DNA of 64,000 nucleotides, from assembly GCA_964023275.1 (NCBI GenBank), contig OZ029920.1, positions 579,326-643,325 on the forward strand. The letters run 5' to 3'. Below, piece after piece: positions 45,101 through 54,938 of the stretch (position 1 is its first letter; every line of letters starts with the position of its first letter). The notes under the pieces were generated by a model. It searched no databases and had not been told where the DNA came from. It was given only the letters and a program-made list of their open reading frames with translations. The translations under genes were made by a program, and so were the position numbers. The stretch is from Norana najaformis (taxonomy: Eukaryota; Annelida; Clitellata; Crassiclitellata; Hormogastridae).

Positions 45101-47368
45101 GTTCCTCGGAACTTGCGACAAGTGAGATCCTTTATAGGACTTTGCTCATACTATCGACGTTTCATACCAGAATTCGCGGGGATTGCCCAACCGCTCCACT
45201 TCCTTACTAGGAAGAATGTTCCGTTTCGATGGACCGATGAATGCCAAGAGGCTTTCGACGAACTAAAACGAAGGCTTGTTACTTCACCAGTATTGGCACT
45301 ACCCGATGATGATGGACAGTATATATTGGACACTGATGCCTCCGCTTACGCCATCGGAGCAGTGTTATCACAGGTGCAGGAAGGACAAGAAAAAGTGATT
45401 TCCTATGCAAGCAGACTATTATCGTCGGCAGAGCGAAATTATAATGTGACCAGAAGAGAATTGCTAGCTGTGGTCTACTTTCTCAAAGAGTTCCGTCAGT
45501 ACCTGTTGGGCAGAAAATTCCTCCTGCGGACTGACCATTCAGCGCTTCAGTGGTTGCGCAGAACTCCAGAACCGATTGGTCAGCAGGCTCGATGGTTGGA
45601 GACGATAGAAGAGTTTGACTTAGAAATTTGTCACCGAGCAGGGACAAAACACGGGAATGCAGATGCCATGTCCAGGGGCCCGTCTGAAGGACAGTGTATT
45701 GAAGACGACAGTAAACGATTGATGGGAGAGGCGGCGTGGGTACGTCCTATCGAAGAGGTACCGCCCGCAGATTTGACCGATGGAAATTCAGGCCAGGAAC
45801 CTGGTTGGACTAAAGAGATTCTACGAAGAGAGCAGCAGAACGATCGTAGTATTGGTCCAGTTCTTAGTTGGAAGGAGTCCAATCACCATCCAACCGAACA
45901 AGAACTCTCGCCTTCTTGCGAAGAAATCAAAGTAATGGTGAGCAACTGGAATCAGTTGGAAGTGCTTCAAGGCGTGTTGCACAGAGGCTGGGTTCAAGGC
46001 AGTACCGGGCAAGTTGAACGTTATCAGTTGGTCGTACCCTTATCTCGACGAAAGGAGATGCTTGAATTGACGCATGGAAGTTTCGCTGGAGGACACTTTG
46101 GGATCCGTAAGAGCATGAGCCAGTTACAACGTCGGGCATATTGGCCAGGCTGGAAGGACGATGTTAGACGGTTTTGTCAACGTTGTGATCGCTGTGCTCG
46201 GTATAGACGAGAAAAGCCACCAAGACAGGGTTATTTGCAGAGTCCGCTGGTAGGTGAGCCAATGGAGAGATTTGGAATTGATATTACTGGACCACACCCG
46301 GTATCCAGCAAAGGGAACAAATATATCCTGACCGCGATAGATTATTTCTCTCGTTGGGCTGAAGCACTACCTATTAGAAACCAAGAGGCCGTGACTGTGG
46401 CAGAAACTCTAATGGTGCACGTCTTTTCTCGATTCGGTATGCCACGCCAGATATTGACGGATCAAGGACCGTGTTTCGAATCAGCCCTGTTCAAAGAGCT
46501 GTGTAAACTGATGGAGATTGATAAAATACGGACGACTCCCTATCGGCCGTCGGGCAACGGAATGATCGAAAGGTTTCACCGAACCCTGAACATGTTGATC
46601 GGGAAAGTGGTATCGGAACGACAGAAGGACTGGGACGTTCATGTACCATATGTGATGGCGGCATATCGGTCGACGGAACATGAAGCTACCCAAAGAACTC
46701 CTAATTTCCTGTTCTTGGGAAGAGAGAATCATACGCCATTAGATTTGATTCTTGCCCAGATAGTGGAACGTGAGAGTTCTTCCTACGGTAACCTGGAAGA
46801 GTATGTGGACAAACAGAAAGAGAAAATGGAAACTGCTTATCGTCTAGTACGGGAGCAACTGAAGAGAACTGCAGAAAGAAAGAAGAAAACGTATGACTTA
46901 CGAGTGAGACCTAGTCAGTTTTCATATGGAGATTGGGTTTACTATTACTACCCTCGGCTTAGGAGCGGAAGGAAAGCAAAATGGGCCCGCTTCTACACGG
47001 GACCATTCTTGATTGTTCAAGTTCTAAGTCCGGTGTTATATCGAATACAGAAGAATTCCAAAGCCACACCACTGGTGGTACACGTCGATAAATTGAAGCC
47101 TTACTACGGTAAACCTCCGAAGACTTGGTTACCAGAGAAAGAGGATAACCATATTGTCGACGTCGGAAACTTAGAAGTCCTGTCTCGAGAGCAAGAACCG
47201 GAGGTTGAATTGGAGGACCCTCAAGGCACCTCGGCGGAATTGACTGTTCCCGAGACGTGTAACGAAGCGAATCCTCCGGAATTAACTGTTCCTGAAACAT
47301 GCAACGAAGTAAACCCTCCTCGACGACCAATTCGGCCGCCTCGTTGGATGGACGATTACTATTGTTAG
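42122..47368 (+). CDS. Gypsy gag-pol polyprotein, single frame
   Basis: ATG at 42122 gives 1748 aa, but the frame is open back to the gap (42080), so the true start may be lost. Gag (residues about 150-290) has the retrotransposon Gag fold with LMCALTGPASQLLW. A CCHC knuckle is at about 419 (CYICRQKGHIKRFC). The protease active site is about 484 (LMDSGSEMS). Reverse transcriptase has FCVDYRQLN, LPFGLCNSP and the catalytic YLDD at about 922. RNase H starts near 1065 (DTDASAYAIGAVLSQ). Integrase has an HHCC zinc site from about 1317 and a D-D-E core (GIDITG, LTDQGPCFES, GNGMIERFH) at about 1386-1482. A GPF-type C-terminal module (YTGPFLIVQV) follows. Gag and pol are fused without a frameshift. 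The intact frame implies a young copy; in the host it makes virus-like particles and integrates cDNA. Confidence 0.93.
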   Translation: MSRESQRRGIYPETGRDTFASGAPVKYERRCEDRETDRDLSAWEATRERRSTGQDTEFKERSHFDMKAMSDIGGRARRRRDSGDASQRFRTKVKVADFGNSAGHVTDQHRSTLSSAEESEPSDREITTRNYKKRMEKTRITEKRNGKATDRGIRIKLEKYDGKTAVAAFLAKFEVCARCNAWSDQEKADQLMCALTGPASQLLWDMGAHQNVTWHELVERLKARYGSEDQTSLYRMKLRTYRQAPGESLSNVVQEIRRLMALAYPGPTSDIVETVACDAFIDALANQDLAQKVREKEPDNLEAAYKHAVRLDAYGRSSSQATDTDRRHGRIKVTREDRKSSVADEQQNRRLEDLEREIKNLSKEIGRFTSKQDPSLVPGKPQEREGGLEGGADGQRKTDTNVTQKRLFPQGRLRNPDIECYICRQKGHIKRFCPQRVSETGRESSNNEPPKAEHIQEEVQNRLVKGSRMAYVVARLEGKRLHCLMDSGSEMSLVPRRLVLSTELTPSEQRLLAANGSEIKVDGETTLEIRIGKKLYQLPCLVTDQVTEVILGLSWLESNQARWDFASRSVWLGSERIPLKEAVAESMCRRVVVQEDTVVPPRSEVDVPASVVYPHFREDNGDWTTVPAELTPDLMIGRTLVTGKEPKVWIRMLNVGNKNSVVKKRTECWLERVELIDAEARQFGEEHKNTEEETSSKIRMVTGVTEQPNQPEAEQVLKRLWEEVPPDVSEDERRRLRELVLSYSTTFSLSESDHGFTSIIQHEIDTQQEKPVRQPLRRQPLSMLPEIDRQVEDMLNQGIVEPSMSDWASNVVMVKKKDGSMRFCVDYRQLNLKTRKDAHPLPLIRESLDTLGGARWYSTFDLRSGYHQMALHPRDKHKTAFVTRRGSFQFRVLPFGLCNSPASFCRLMNLVLTGLNYDICLVYLDDIIVFSRDVETHMRRLEMVFRRLREYNLKLKPSKCHLLQQKVLFLGHILSDEGVATDPNKVKAVEDWTVPRNLRQVRSFIGLCSYYRRFIPEFAGIAQPLHFLTRKNVPFRWTDECQEAFDELKRRLVTSPVLALPDDDGQYILDTDASAYAIGAVLSQVQEGQEKVISYASRLLSSAERNYNVTRRELLAVVYFLKEFRQYLLGRKFLLRTDHSALQWLRRTPEPIGQQARWLETIEEFDLEICHRAGTKHGNADAMSRGPSEGQCIEDDSKRLMGEAAWVRPIEEVPPADLTDGNSGQEPGWTKEILRREQQNDRSIGPVLSWKESNHHPTEQELSPSCEEIKVMVSNWNQLEVLQGVLHRGWVQGSTGQVERYQLVVPLSRRKEMLELTHGSFAGGHFGIRKSMSQLQRRAYWPGWKDDVRRFCQRCDRCARYRREKPPRQGYLQSPLVGEPMERFGIDITGPHPVSSKGNKYILTAIDYFSRWAEALPIRNQEAVTVAETLMVHVFSRFGMPRQILTDQGPCFESALFKELCKLMEIDKIRTTPYRPSGNGMIERFHRTLNMLIGKVVSERQKDWDVHVPYVMAAYRSTEHEATQRTPNFLFLGRENHTPLDLILAQIVERESSSYGNLEEYVDKQKEKMETAYRLVREQLKRTAERKKKTYDLRVRPSQFSYGDWVYYYYPRLRSGRKAKWARFYTGPFLIVQVLSPVLYRIQKNSKATPLVVHVDKLKPYYGKPPKTWLPEKEDNHIVDVGNLEVLSREQEPEVELEDPQGTSAELTVPETCNEANPPELTVPETCNEVNPPRRPIRPPRWMDDYYC

Positions 47369-48256
47369 ATACAACGGCGAGTGATTCTTAAGAGTGACTT
47401 TCGAATCTACCGAAAGAAAACAAGAGTCCCTTCGCGAGGACAATGATAACCGCTTAATTGCGGGAGTTTAAACGACTGTTTTCGAATACTGAATGTTTAG
47501 TTTGCTTTTGATGTAAAATTTCATTTGGACTGTGTATGCTTATTTAGCTACGAGTTGTTGTATTATATGTACCGTTTAACTGCAAAGATTTTGCAGACTG
47601 ATTACAAAATACGAAGTGCGTATTGCGTGTTGATGGAAATTTATGTTGAAGTATCGTAGTTTTTAAGTGTAACTGCGATGATGATACGCAATTGCCGTTT
47701 ATTTGCGAAATGGTATGGACTGTTCAAGAATACGTACTGAGTTTCTTTTGATCATAATTCTTGCCTGTAATATTTTAGTACCGAAATGTATAAAGACTTG
47801 AGGTACTAAGTACCGCTTAATTGCGGAGAGTTTAAGACAGGTTGGAGTGAGAGATTACGTTTGTTTGATGACAATTTTTACTGTGCTAATTTCTGTGTAA
47901 CGATTGGCAGTACTAGTGCTTGAACTGCTGAGTTCGTGTTTAACAGAATATATTGAGCTTCTGTGATGTACTGTATTGCGGAAATATGCATACGCCTGTT
48001 TTAATTGCGGAAAATCGCTGATATTTTCAACGTTTGAGATTTGAGTATTTGATGTACAAAATTTCGATTGGATATTGTTTGTATATCATACGTTAATGCC
48101 GTCGCAACTAGTCGCTGCATTGGCTGACACTTGTATAGTTAGATATTGCGGTAGCGATGTCTGTTAGGTTGCGATTGTATAGATGATGCTTCTTGTATAG
48201 TTTCTTTTAATTCGATTGCATTGTACTGTTATTAGCGATGTTTGTAAATAATTTTT

Positions 48257-48301
<45 letters not shown>

Positions 48302-48824
48302 TATTAATTTAGACCACAGAGCGATGCGGGCCTGCAGGTTTAGCTGTTGCCTTGTCAATATTTTTCGGGGTTGTACACGCATGATCTGATCTGATGGAGT
48401 TGGTGTGTATTGACAAGATCGGGAGATAGTTGGTGACTTTTCTCTCCTAAGTCTCCTTGCCATTTGCGGTTAGGTAGAGCTCAGTTTCATGACAGAGGGC
48501 CACGCTAAGGTTGGTGATCTGGTGAACTGGACAGGTTGCCAGTAGGGTGGAGGTTTGAGTCTCTTGCACCAGTAATGAGGCTGTCGCTGACACGGTCGAA
48601 GAAGGGTAAGGGCACTGGGCGTATGGGCTGTTTGCTCACTCAGTTGTTGAGGCTCTCACCGTTAGCTGGCGGACGTGCATGGTAGCAGAGATTACCGAGT
48701 CTGAGTAACCGCCCTATAACCAAAGGTATACTGGTTCCTTGCCCTCTAAATGGATCTGAGTTGGAGATGTTTCTGTGTCACGATCGATTTAGGTCCCCGG
48801 TTTTGTCGGAGATGCTCCGCATCT
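47369..48824 (+). other. Gypsy post-pol spacer with about 120-bp imperfect repeats
   Basis: No long frame, so no env. A palindromic core CCGCTTAATTGCGG or a variant recurs near 47454, 47574, 47694, 47811 and 47998. That is about every 120 bp, with a wider last step. A run of 37 A occupies 48262-48298. Confidence 0.75.
48262..48298 (+). repeat. Poly(A) run of 37 inside the Gypsy element
   Basis: Uninterrupted A37 about 540 bp before the 3' LTR. It could mark an old retrotransposition join or simply slippage. Confidence 0.9.
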
Positions 48825-48841
48825 AAGTAAGGTGGGGAGAG
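48825..48841 (+). promoter_or_regulatory. Polypurine tract of the Gypsy element
   Basis: AAGTAAGGTGGGGAGAG sits directly before the TG of the 3' LTR. This is the expected place of the plus-strand DNA primer. Confidence 0.8.
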
Positions 48842-49387
48842 TGTGGCGGATCGGCCACAAGACAAGCTGTTGGGTAAAAGGCGGGAGTAATTATGACACG
48901 CGTTAGGTAGCCATTAAATGCTGTGCTTATGTGCACGGTTCGGCCGCGTTACTTGTGTAGGATTTTTATAAATTAATTTTTATTAAATTTAAGCTGATAA
49001 TAATAATAGTTTAATATTTAGGCCGAGCAAAGTTCTTAGTTTATTTTTAGTTATATAATGCACATATTTGTTTTAATTTATAGGTCTCTAGATGTTTGTT
49101 TTAATCGAGCACTTTTAGACACCTTTATTTACGTTCTATCGTAAGCGCTAGTATATAAGCAACCCGATGTCAATAGGAAACGAGGGTTGAATAAACCGTG
49201 TCGCATGGTGATTTGCTATAGACGTGAAGGATGGATGCGTGCCTTCACATATACGAGTTACAGTGTTTTGATATCGTTCTGTGAGCGAATTCATAGCGTA
49301 TACAAATATACGGACGAGGGTGACGTCCGGAGAAGCCCGTGTTCGATACAGTCCCGGTTACGATAAAATATACGGACGGTAGAGTCC

Positions 49388-50050
49388 GCGGAAAAGACTA
49401 ATCTGTGCGCTCCCGGCGGGACGACCGAGATAATCACTGTCTGGCTTCGGGCTGACGGCGCCGATCCGAGTGGAGCTAGGGCTCTACCGTAGATCGCGAA
49501 GCGGCCTGGGTCACGACGGTGAGCGGTTGGACAGAACCCGGGGAAAGACCCCGTTCGAAAGAAATAAATACAGGTCTGTGTAAAACAAGTGGGAAAGTGC
49601 GGAAGCTACCCCTTTGACCGCGTAAGAGAAAAATCGGATCGGTGCGCTCCCGGGAACGTCGCAGCCGTTGCGAACCAATCTGTCTGATTTCTGACTGGCT
49701 CCGCGTTGGTCCGCAAGGTTTGGGCCCGCCTTGTTGGAACGTCGCGAGACGGTCGAGTAGGTCACGATAGTTGGTGAACAGCCGCTGAGCGAGGCTCGGG
49801 GAAAATACGAGTAAACAGGTCTGTGTGAACCCGGGGTAGCATTTGCCGTACGACAGAAACCCGTGCCGTTTAGAAATTGGTCCGTGCGCTCCTGAGGAAG
49901 TCGCAACCGAAACAAACCAATCTGTCTGATTTCTGACTGGCTCCGCGTTGATCCGCAGGGTTTGGGCCCGCCTTGTTGGAGCGTCGCGAGACGGTCGAGT
50001 AAGTCACGATAGTTGGAACATAACAGGTTGTGCGAAACTCGGGTAAAGTT
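49388..50050 (+). repeat. Three about 240-bp tandem units within the LTR
   Basis: GTGCGCTCCCGG/GTGCGCTCCTGA landmarks recur at about 49407, 49647 and 49888 (steps of 240 and 241). Each unit ends with a GTGAA/GTGTAA-type AACAGGTCTGTGT or AACAGGTTGTG landmark. Units 2 and 3 are close; unit 1 is diverged. Confidence 0.82.
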
Positions 50051-50109
50051 GCGGCCGCGGTTCTCCCGGTCGAAATTCAGAGAGCGGGATACGGGAAGGC
50101 CCGCGGAAA

Positions 50110-50222
50110 ACCAACGCAGACCAAGTAAAGTCCCGGTACGTAAGAGACCGGAAAAACCAACGCAGACCAAGTAGAGTCCCGGTACGTAAGAGACCGGAAA
50201 CAACGCAGACCAAGAAAATACC
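50110..50222 (+). repeat. Three about 44-bp tandem units within the LTR
   Basis: CAACGCAGACCAAG recurs at about 50112, 50158 and 50201, each followed by CCCGGTAC and AGACCGG or AGTCCGG. The same array is in the solo LTR at about 60285-60405. Confidence 0.88.
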
Positions 50223-50377
50223 CGGTACATCATAGTCCGGGTCGGTTCCCCGATAACACCGGAGTCGAAACGGGAAGATACCGACTCCTCTATATGCTTG
50301 TCGCCACACACTGATCAGAGGACTGACTGAAGTGCGGGGAAGGGCCCCCTCGTGCGTAGGTCGGTACGAAGGTTGGT

Positions 50378-51046
50378 GTGTTTTACAGAAGGTTAGAGAG
50401 GGGACCTTCTCTTGAGTGTTCCATAGGGGTATCCTATCCCCTGAAGCACTGTTGGTTGATAACTGCCAACAGAGATCTGGTACAGAAACTTACTCCGGAA
50501 ATCCTATACACGGAAATGGAGCGAGATAGTGGGAAGATGTGTCGCCCAATATCCTTGTGCATAGGGCGGAAAGACACAGAGGCTCGTTGTGAGACTTCCC
50601 TGTTCCCGGGACCGAGAAAACGACTGGTGCCTGAAAATATTGGCGGTAACGGGAGAGTTACAAGATGTAGAATGGTAGTTACAAGAAAGTCCTCACGGAG
50701 AAAGGGAACGACTATTGCCAGTAAAGGAACGAACCCTGTTCTGAGTAAAGGCCATCCTCAGGACGTTGCCCATCCGGCGACCGCGGAAGAGGCAAAGTCG
50801 GATCCCGAGACCGAGAGTTACAGTGTTGATTCCCTTAGGGAAGCGACCTATCCTAGGCCTTCCTTGGAGAGAACAGACATTATGGGAAGAGATGATACGG
50901 GAAGACCATTGTACAGTGAGAGTGCAAGGGGCAGTGAGGCGGGTGGCTCTGAGCGTAGAACTGGGCTAGAGTTACCCCCACCCCGTGGACAGTTAGCCCG
51001 ACCGAAAACGCCACAATATTACTGTACCGCATTCTGTGGAAGGTAA
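50378..51046 (+). other. Long sense frame in the LTR, coding status doubtful
   Basis: An open frame of about 220 codons runs through the last third of the LTR and crosses its 3' end. It is Arg/Lys/Glu-rich (TRKSSRRKGTT, PATAEEAKSDPETESYS), with no known domain. The solo LTR keeps the frame from ATG 60537 until an indel near 61065. In the 3' LTR the corresponding ATG is AAG. It could be a leader frame leading into gag in a full element, or chance in a GC-rich stretch. Confidence 0.3.
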
Positions 51047-51059
51047 AGTCGAAGTAAGT

Positions 51060-51430
51060 GGCTCTTGCGGCCACCTCGTGTAATTAAGCAAACAATAATG
51101 CATCTGGAGCTCGATACTTTTAATAATATTAGGTTAGGCTTAGACACCTTTAAATAGCTTTTATTCAACGTTATATATAAATAAATGAGTTCGTTCGATT
51201 GGTACGCGACTGTATTAATATATGTGAGGAATGGTCGAAGGTCGAGCGGCCCAGCAGCCAAATGATGTCGTTTAACAATGGAAACAACAACTAATCGTAC
51301 ATTTTTCATTCACTCTTTGCAAATTCCGCCATTGACTTTAGTCTAGGGGTGCCATTCCGAAACCTGCATAAAGAGGAGGGCAACGCAAATCGTCTTCGTT
51401 ATTATACAGAGTCGTTAAACATAAACTAGT
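51060..51430 (+). repeat. Modular repeat, right flank of the Gypsy element
   Basis: GGTTAGGCTTAGACACCTTT (51128, A), a TTATATATAA segment and a C-type core at about 51247. A variant B copy lies at 51330-51410 (GAGGAGGGCAACGCAAATCG). Confidence 0.75.
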
Positions 51431-51559
51431 CTATAATAATCGTATATTGCGACGAATCGACGTCTCGGGGTGCAATTGATATCTGTTAGATTAAAAACTG
51501 TAGCAAACGCAGATATCAACATCCCATGCGGCAATTTGGTATTAAACGTTCGATTCTGT

Positions 51560-51860
51560 TAAAATTAGATTACTCTTACACACCTGTAAATCATTTTGGT
51601 TCGACATTATATATTAGTTAATTGCTAAGACGCGTGTATCAAACTCCGCCACTGCCTTGTTTCGGGTAGTGCCAGTCCCAAGCCTCTAAAATGGAGGAGG
51701 ACGACGTCAAAGGCCTTTGACGCCATAAGCTGTCGTTAAGCATTGGAATTACTTCTCGTGTATCTTGTTATCGTGTACAGTTCGTATGTGAGGAAAGGTC
51801 GAAGTCAACCTTTTAGTCTTTGATGCTAAAAGACGTCGTTAAACTACTACGAATTGTTGC
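51560..51860 (+). repeat. Modular repeat, A-B-C copy
   Basis: A at about 51567 (CTTACACACCTGTAAATC), B at 51641-51700 (ACTCCGCCACTGCCTTG, GTGCCAGTCCCAAGCC), C at 51708-51740, and another C at about 51815. Confidence 0.82.
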
Positions 51861-52114
51861 AGTGCGCAGAATGAATCCGTTCATTCAAGGGAAGGTCGAC
51901 GTTGGCGCCTCTTGCGGCCACCAAATGTCACTAAGCACTGAACAATGCTACGCAAATCACTGCATATGGAGCCGATGGGGTTCGTCTGAGCTGTGCCGCT
52001 GGTACTTGATTTCCAAGGCTGTGGTGTGGACTCTACTGCTCTCTTGATTCTAGAAAGGCATTTGCCTGTCAAGAAGGTCAGTTAAAGTGGACTGGAACCG
52101 CATAGCCAGTTCAT

Positions 52115-52415
52115 TCGCTGTTAGTGCAGGTTAATTGTTAAGATATCATGTTTCAGCTTATTTCAATCAATTTCATGCCAAGGGCGAAATTTAACAGTTG
52201 TATTATTTAGGAGCGGTTTAAATGGGAAGTCAGGTTTTAAGTTCAACAGCCAAATGATAGATAGCTCAATCGCTGTTTGTGCGGGAGCTAACCACAACGT
52301 TAATTGCTATGACATCATGTGTAAGCTTTGTTCAAATCAATTTTATGCCAAGGGCGAAATTTAACAGTGGTGTAATTTAAGATCGGTTTAAATGGGAAGT
52401 CTAATTTAAGAAAAA
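52115..52415 (+). repeat. About 171-bp diverged tandem duplication
   Basis: CCAAGGGCGAAATTTAACAG occurs at about 52179 and 52350, followed in both by a GATCGGTTTAAATGGGAAGT or GAGCGG variant. Preceding blocks (TTAATTG, ATCATGT) also match. Confidence 0.82.
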
Positions 52416-52850
52416 GCATAAAGCACAAAGCGCTACCTGCACCTCAACGCGGTGGAAGGGTGAACAGCCAAGTAAGAGATCGCCTAGCGAGGCTATGCCA
52501 TCAGTGGAGAAGGCTCAGGCCGAAGCACCACCTAGGGCGTTACGCGAGGTGGACAGGTTCGCTAGGAACTCTGAAAACGGCTGGCCAACGCAGGAGGCGG
52601 GTGCTGGAAGGACACCCTAGGGCGTATGAGGCTCAACCAGGGCCCACCGGCTTCCTTACCCTGCCAGGAGAGGAATGGTCACCACCTGGTTACAGGACCT
52701 AGAAATCTGAACAAATGAGCCACAATTTAACAGCGTGGAGGCATTTCGTTCAGACCTCATCGTCGGCTTTAGCCTGACGGACGAGAGAAAAGAAGAAGAA
52801 ATAGAGAGGAATGCAACGACTTGACAAAATGATGATTATATATCATCTGA
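52416..52850. other. Unassigned segment
   Basis: A GC-richer stretch with a short Arg-rich frame at 52460-52702. No motif recognised. Confidence 0.35.
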
Positions 52851-52910
52851 AAGAGCGATTTAAAGGTGTCTAACGTTATTAGTTTATTTGGAGTTTAATG
52901 ACTTCTTGTA

Positions 52911-53570
52911 AGTAAGTAAGTAAGTAAGTAAGTATATTCTTTATTAACCAAGAGCAAATCGCACATCGTTTTACAAGTATTTAAGAACACAAGAAAACTT
53001 AATATTCATACAACATCCTGACAATAAAACATTTACGCGTTAAATTGTCAGCAGGAGGAATAATATGATCATGGGTATGGTGTCTGTAGGGAATAACTGA
53101 GGGTTTTAACTGGTGGTAGTAGCTGATGTAAGACATGATTTGTGTTGCTCAAAATTGCTTTAAAGGGGCGAGCATCAGCTGTGCCACAGAGTTCATCGGA
53201 CGTTGGGGAGTTCCCAGGAAGATAGCGGAGACGCACAAGTCTCCGCTTCAAAGCCTGGAGCCGAGCCCTAACCTGTACCCCAGCATAGCCCCACCACACG
53301 GGAGAGGCGTACAGCATCCTGGCCAGTGTTGTGGTTCGGACAACGTCGTAGAGCCGAGGGCCAGTTAGGCCATGTGCTACAAGAATTCGTATGGCATATA
53401 AAGACTGACGCGCCTGACTATGAATCCGATCAATATGAGAATCAAAATTTAACATCCTCGATAGGGTAACACCCAATATTGTCATCTCTGATACCCTGGT
53501 TAAACCGGGAATCACATTAGGTAAAATTATTGTGGCTTGTTAAAACGAAACGAATACTGCGTACATATAC
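52911..53570 (-). mobile_element. LINE 3' end, reverse-transcriptase thumb, ACTT tail
   Basis: Minus-strand frame 53515-53069 and its upstream continuation read MTILGVTLSRMLNFDSHID, then ARQSLYAIRILVAHGLTGP, ASPVWWGY and SNTNHVLHQLLPPV. This is the conserved C-terminal half of a Jockey/CR1-group LINE protein (LGVTLD, SPAWWGF, HHVLHQLLPP). Downstream are AATAAAG and an ACTT tandem tail (52914-52937), which marks the genuine 3' end. The 5' part is missing. Confidence 0.88.
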
Positions 53571-54090
53571 TAAGGGGTCGTTCATAAAAGAAGTCCGCAA
53601 AAGGAGGGAGTAACCAAAATGCGGAGAGAAGGGAGATGGGTTTTTGCCCAATGCGTCCGTCTGCATCTAAATTTGGAACACATTTATTCAATCAGCCTGT
53701 TCCGTAAACACCAACTTAAGTAATACAGCAGGCAATCTGTATTGTGCAACATCTGAATAGAGTATTTGCTCGATATGGCAGTGTCAAGCACCCCACCCCG
53801 TAGCACCGTTAGCCGCGCAAGGTCAACAGGATAGTCTACTCTAAGCTTTAGTACTCACTTGGAAAGTTAGTTCCTAAAGGGCATTGGTTGGAAGGGCATT
53901 GCCAAATGCGCACAAGAGAGAGGGCGGGGGTCCAATGTAGGTCATTTTTGCGAAGGTCCTGTATCAATGACCCTTATCTAGTTTCGTTGCTAGATAGTCT
54001 CTAATTATGCGCCTTTCCACAGCTAGTCTTCGCTCCATGCACAGGTCATACCTGTTTTTGTACGCAACATTTTCACACCCTTTTAAAGTT
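53571..54090. other. Non-coding, nothing recognised
   Basis: No open frame or repeat that I can name. Confidence 0.45.
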
Positions 54091-54575
54091 AGACGTTAAA
54101 ATATAAATACTCAGTCACTTACACATGGATTTAACTAATTAAATTAAGGTATAAACCTCCGCCACTGCCTTGTTTGGGGTAGTGCCAGTCCCAAGCCTTG
54201 GTAAAGGAGGAGGGCGACGGCAATGGTCTTTGATGCCATAAGCTGTCGTTAAACTGAGGAACTACTCGCGAATGCCTGATGGGTGAAGAAGGGTTCAAAG
54301 TCACAGGCCTTGTAGGCCGTAAAGTGTCGATAAACATTGGGAGCCACTTATTAATATTAGGCTCTGGTTAGACACCTTTATATCACTTCTTCTAACCTTT
54401 TATATATTCCTCTGTGAGGTTAAATGAACTATGCCGCTGCCATATTCGGGTGGTGCCAGTCCCAAGCGTAGATAAACGAGGAGGGCGATGTCAAGGGCAT
54501 TTGATGCCATTAATCTTTGCAGTTACAGGACGAAAACTTTCTTTAAAGCAAAGTCGCTCTGGCGACAACAAGGTG
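54091..54575 (+). repeat. Modular repeat, two successive B-C copies
   Basis: First copy B-C at 54157-54260 (CTCCGCCACTGCCTTG, GTGCCAGTCCCAAGCC, TGATGCCATAAGCTGTCG). A at about 54366 (GGTTAGACACCTTTATATC), then the second B-C at 54425-54520. Confidence 0.82.
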
Positions 54576-54699
54576 TCATTAAAAACTCATAGTGAATAAT
54601 AATACAAAATACTCAGTTGTATTAAATATCTTTAAAACGTGCTTCTCCTCGACTATATTTATAAATTGAGGTAAGTAATTAATAATTTAATATACATTA

Positions 54700-54925
54700 A
54701 TTGAGTGTAATGCATGTCGAAGTCAACGGCTCTGGCAGCCACAGGATGTCGTCAAATATGGAAACTACTACTAATCGCACATTTTCGTTCAATAACTTGC
54801 AAAGTATTCCACTGCCTTTAGTCGAGTGATGCAAGTTCGAAGCCTGGTTTAAAAAGAGGAGGGCGACGCAGATGGTCTTCGTTATGAGACAGCATCGGAA
54901 AACAGAAACTCGTTTTGGTCTTCGT
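54700..54925 (+). repeat. Modular repeat, C and variant B
   Basis: TCAACGGCTCTGGCAGCCAC is followed by GGATGTCGTC (C). The variant B at 54800-54900 has GAGGAGGGCGACGCAGATGG, with a GAGACAGCATCGG end. Confidence 0.72.
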
Positions 54926-54938
54926 CGCTGCCTGTTCG

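Larger units (their letters stand above)
42080..51015 (+). mobile_element. Ty3/Gypsy LTR retrotransposon, 5' end missing at gap
   Basis: Order: gag-pol frame, 1.45-kb non-coding spacer, polypurine tract, 2174-bp 3' LTR. Pol order is protease, reverse transcriptase, RNase H, integrase, the Gypsy (Metaviridae) order. There is no env-like frame between pol and the LTR. A solo LTR of the same family is at 59003-61184. Confidence 0.92.
48842..51015 (+). repeat. 3' LTR of the Gypsy element (2174 bp)
   Basis: It begins TGTGGCGGATCGGCCACA and ends AACGCCACA, with TG...CA ends and a TGTGGCG/CGCCACA inverted terminus. A TATA box TATATAAG is at 49152-49159 and AATAAA at 49190-49195, so transcripts probably start near 49180 and most of the LTR would be R-U5 leader. 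The interior has about 240-bp tandem units (49400-50050) and about 44-bp units (50110-50220). It is unusually long for a Gypsy LTR. Confidence 0.93.

Noticed and set aside
49511-50311. Minus-strand frames of 100-280 codons in both LTRs
   Set aside because: They follow the GC-rich tandem units of the LTR antisense to transcription. Overlapping frames translate the same repeats, so composition explains them.
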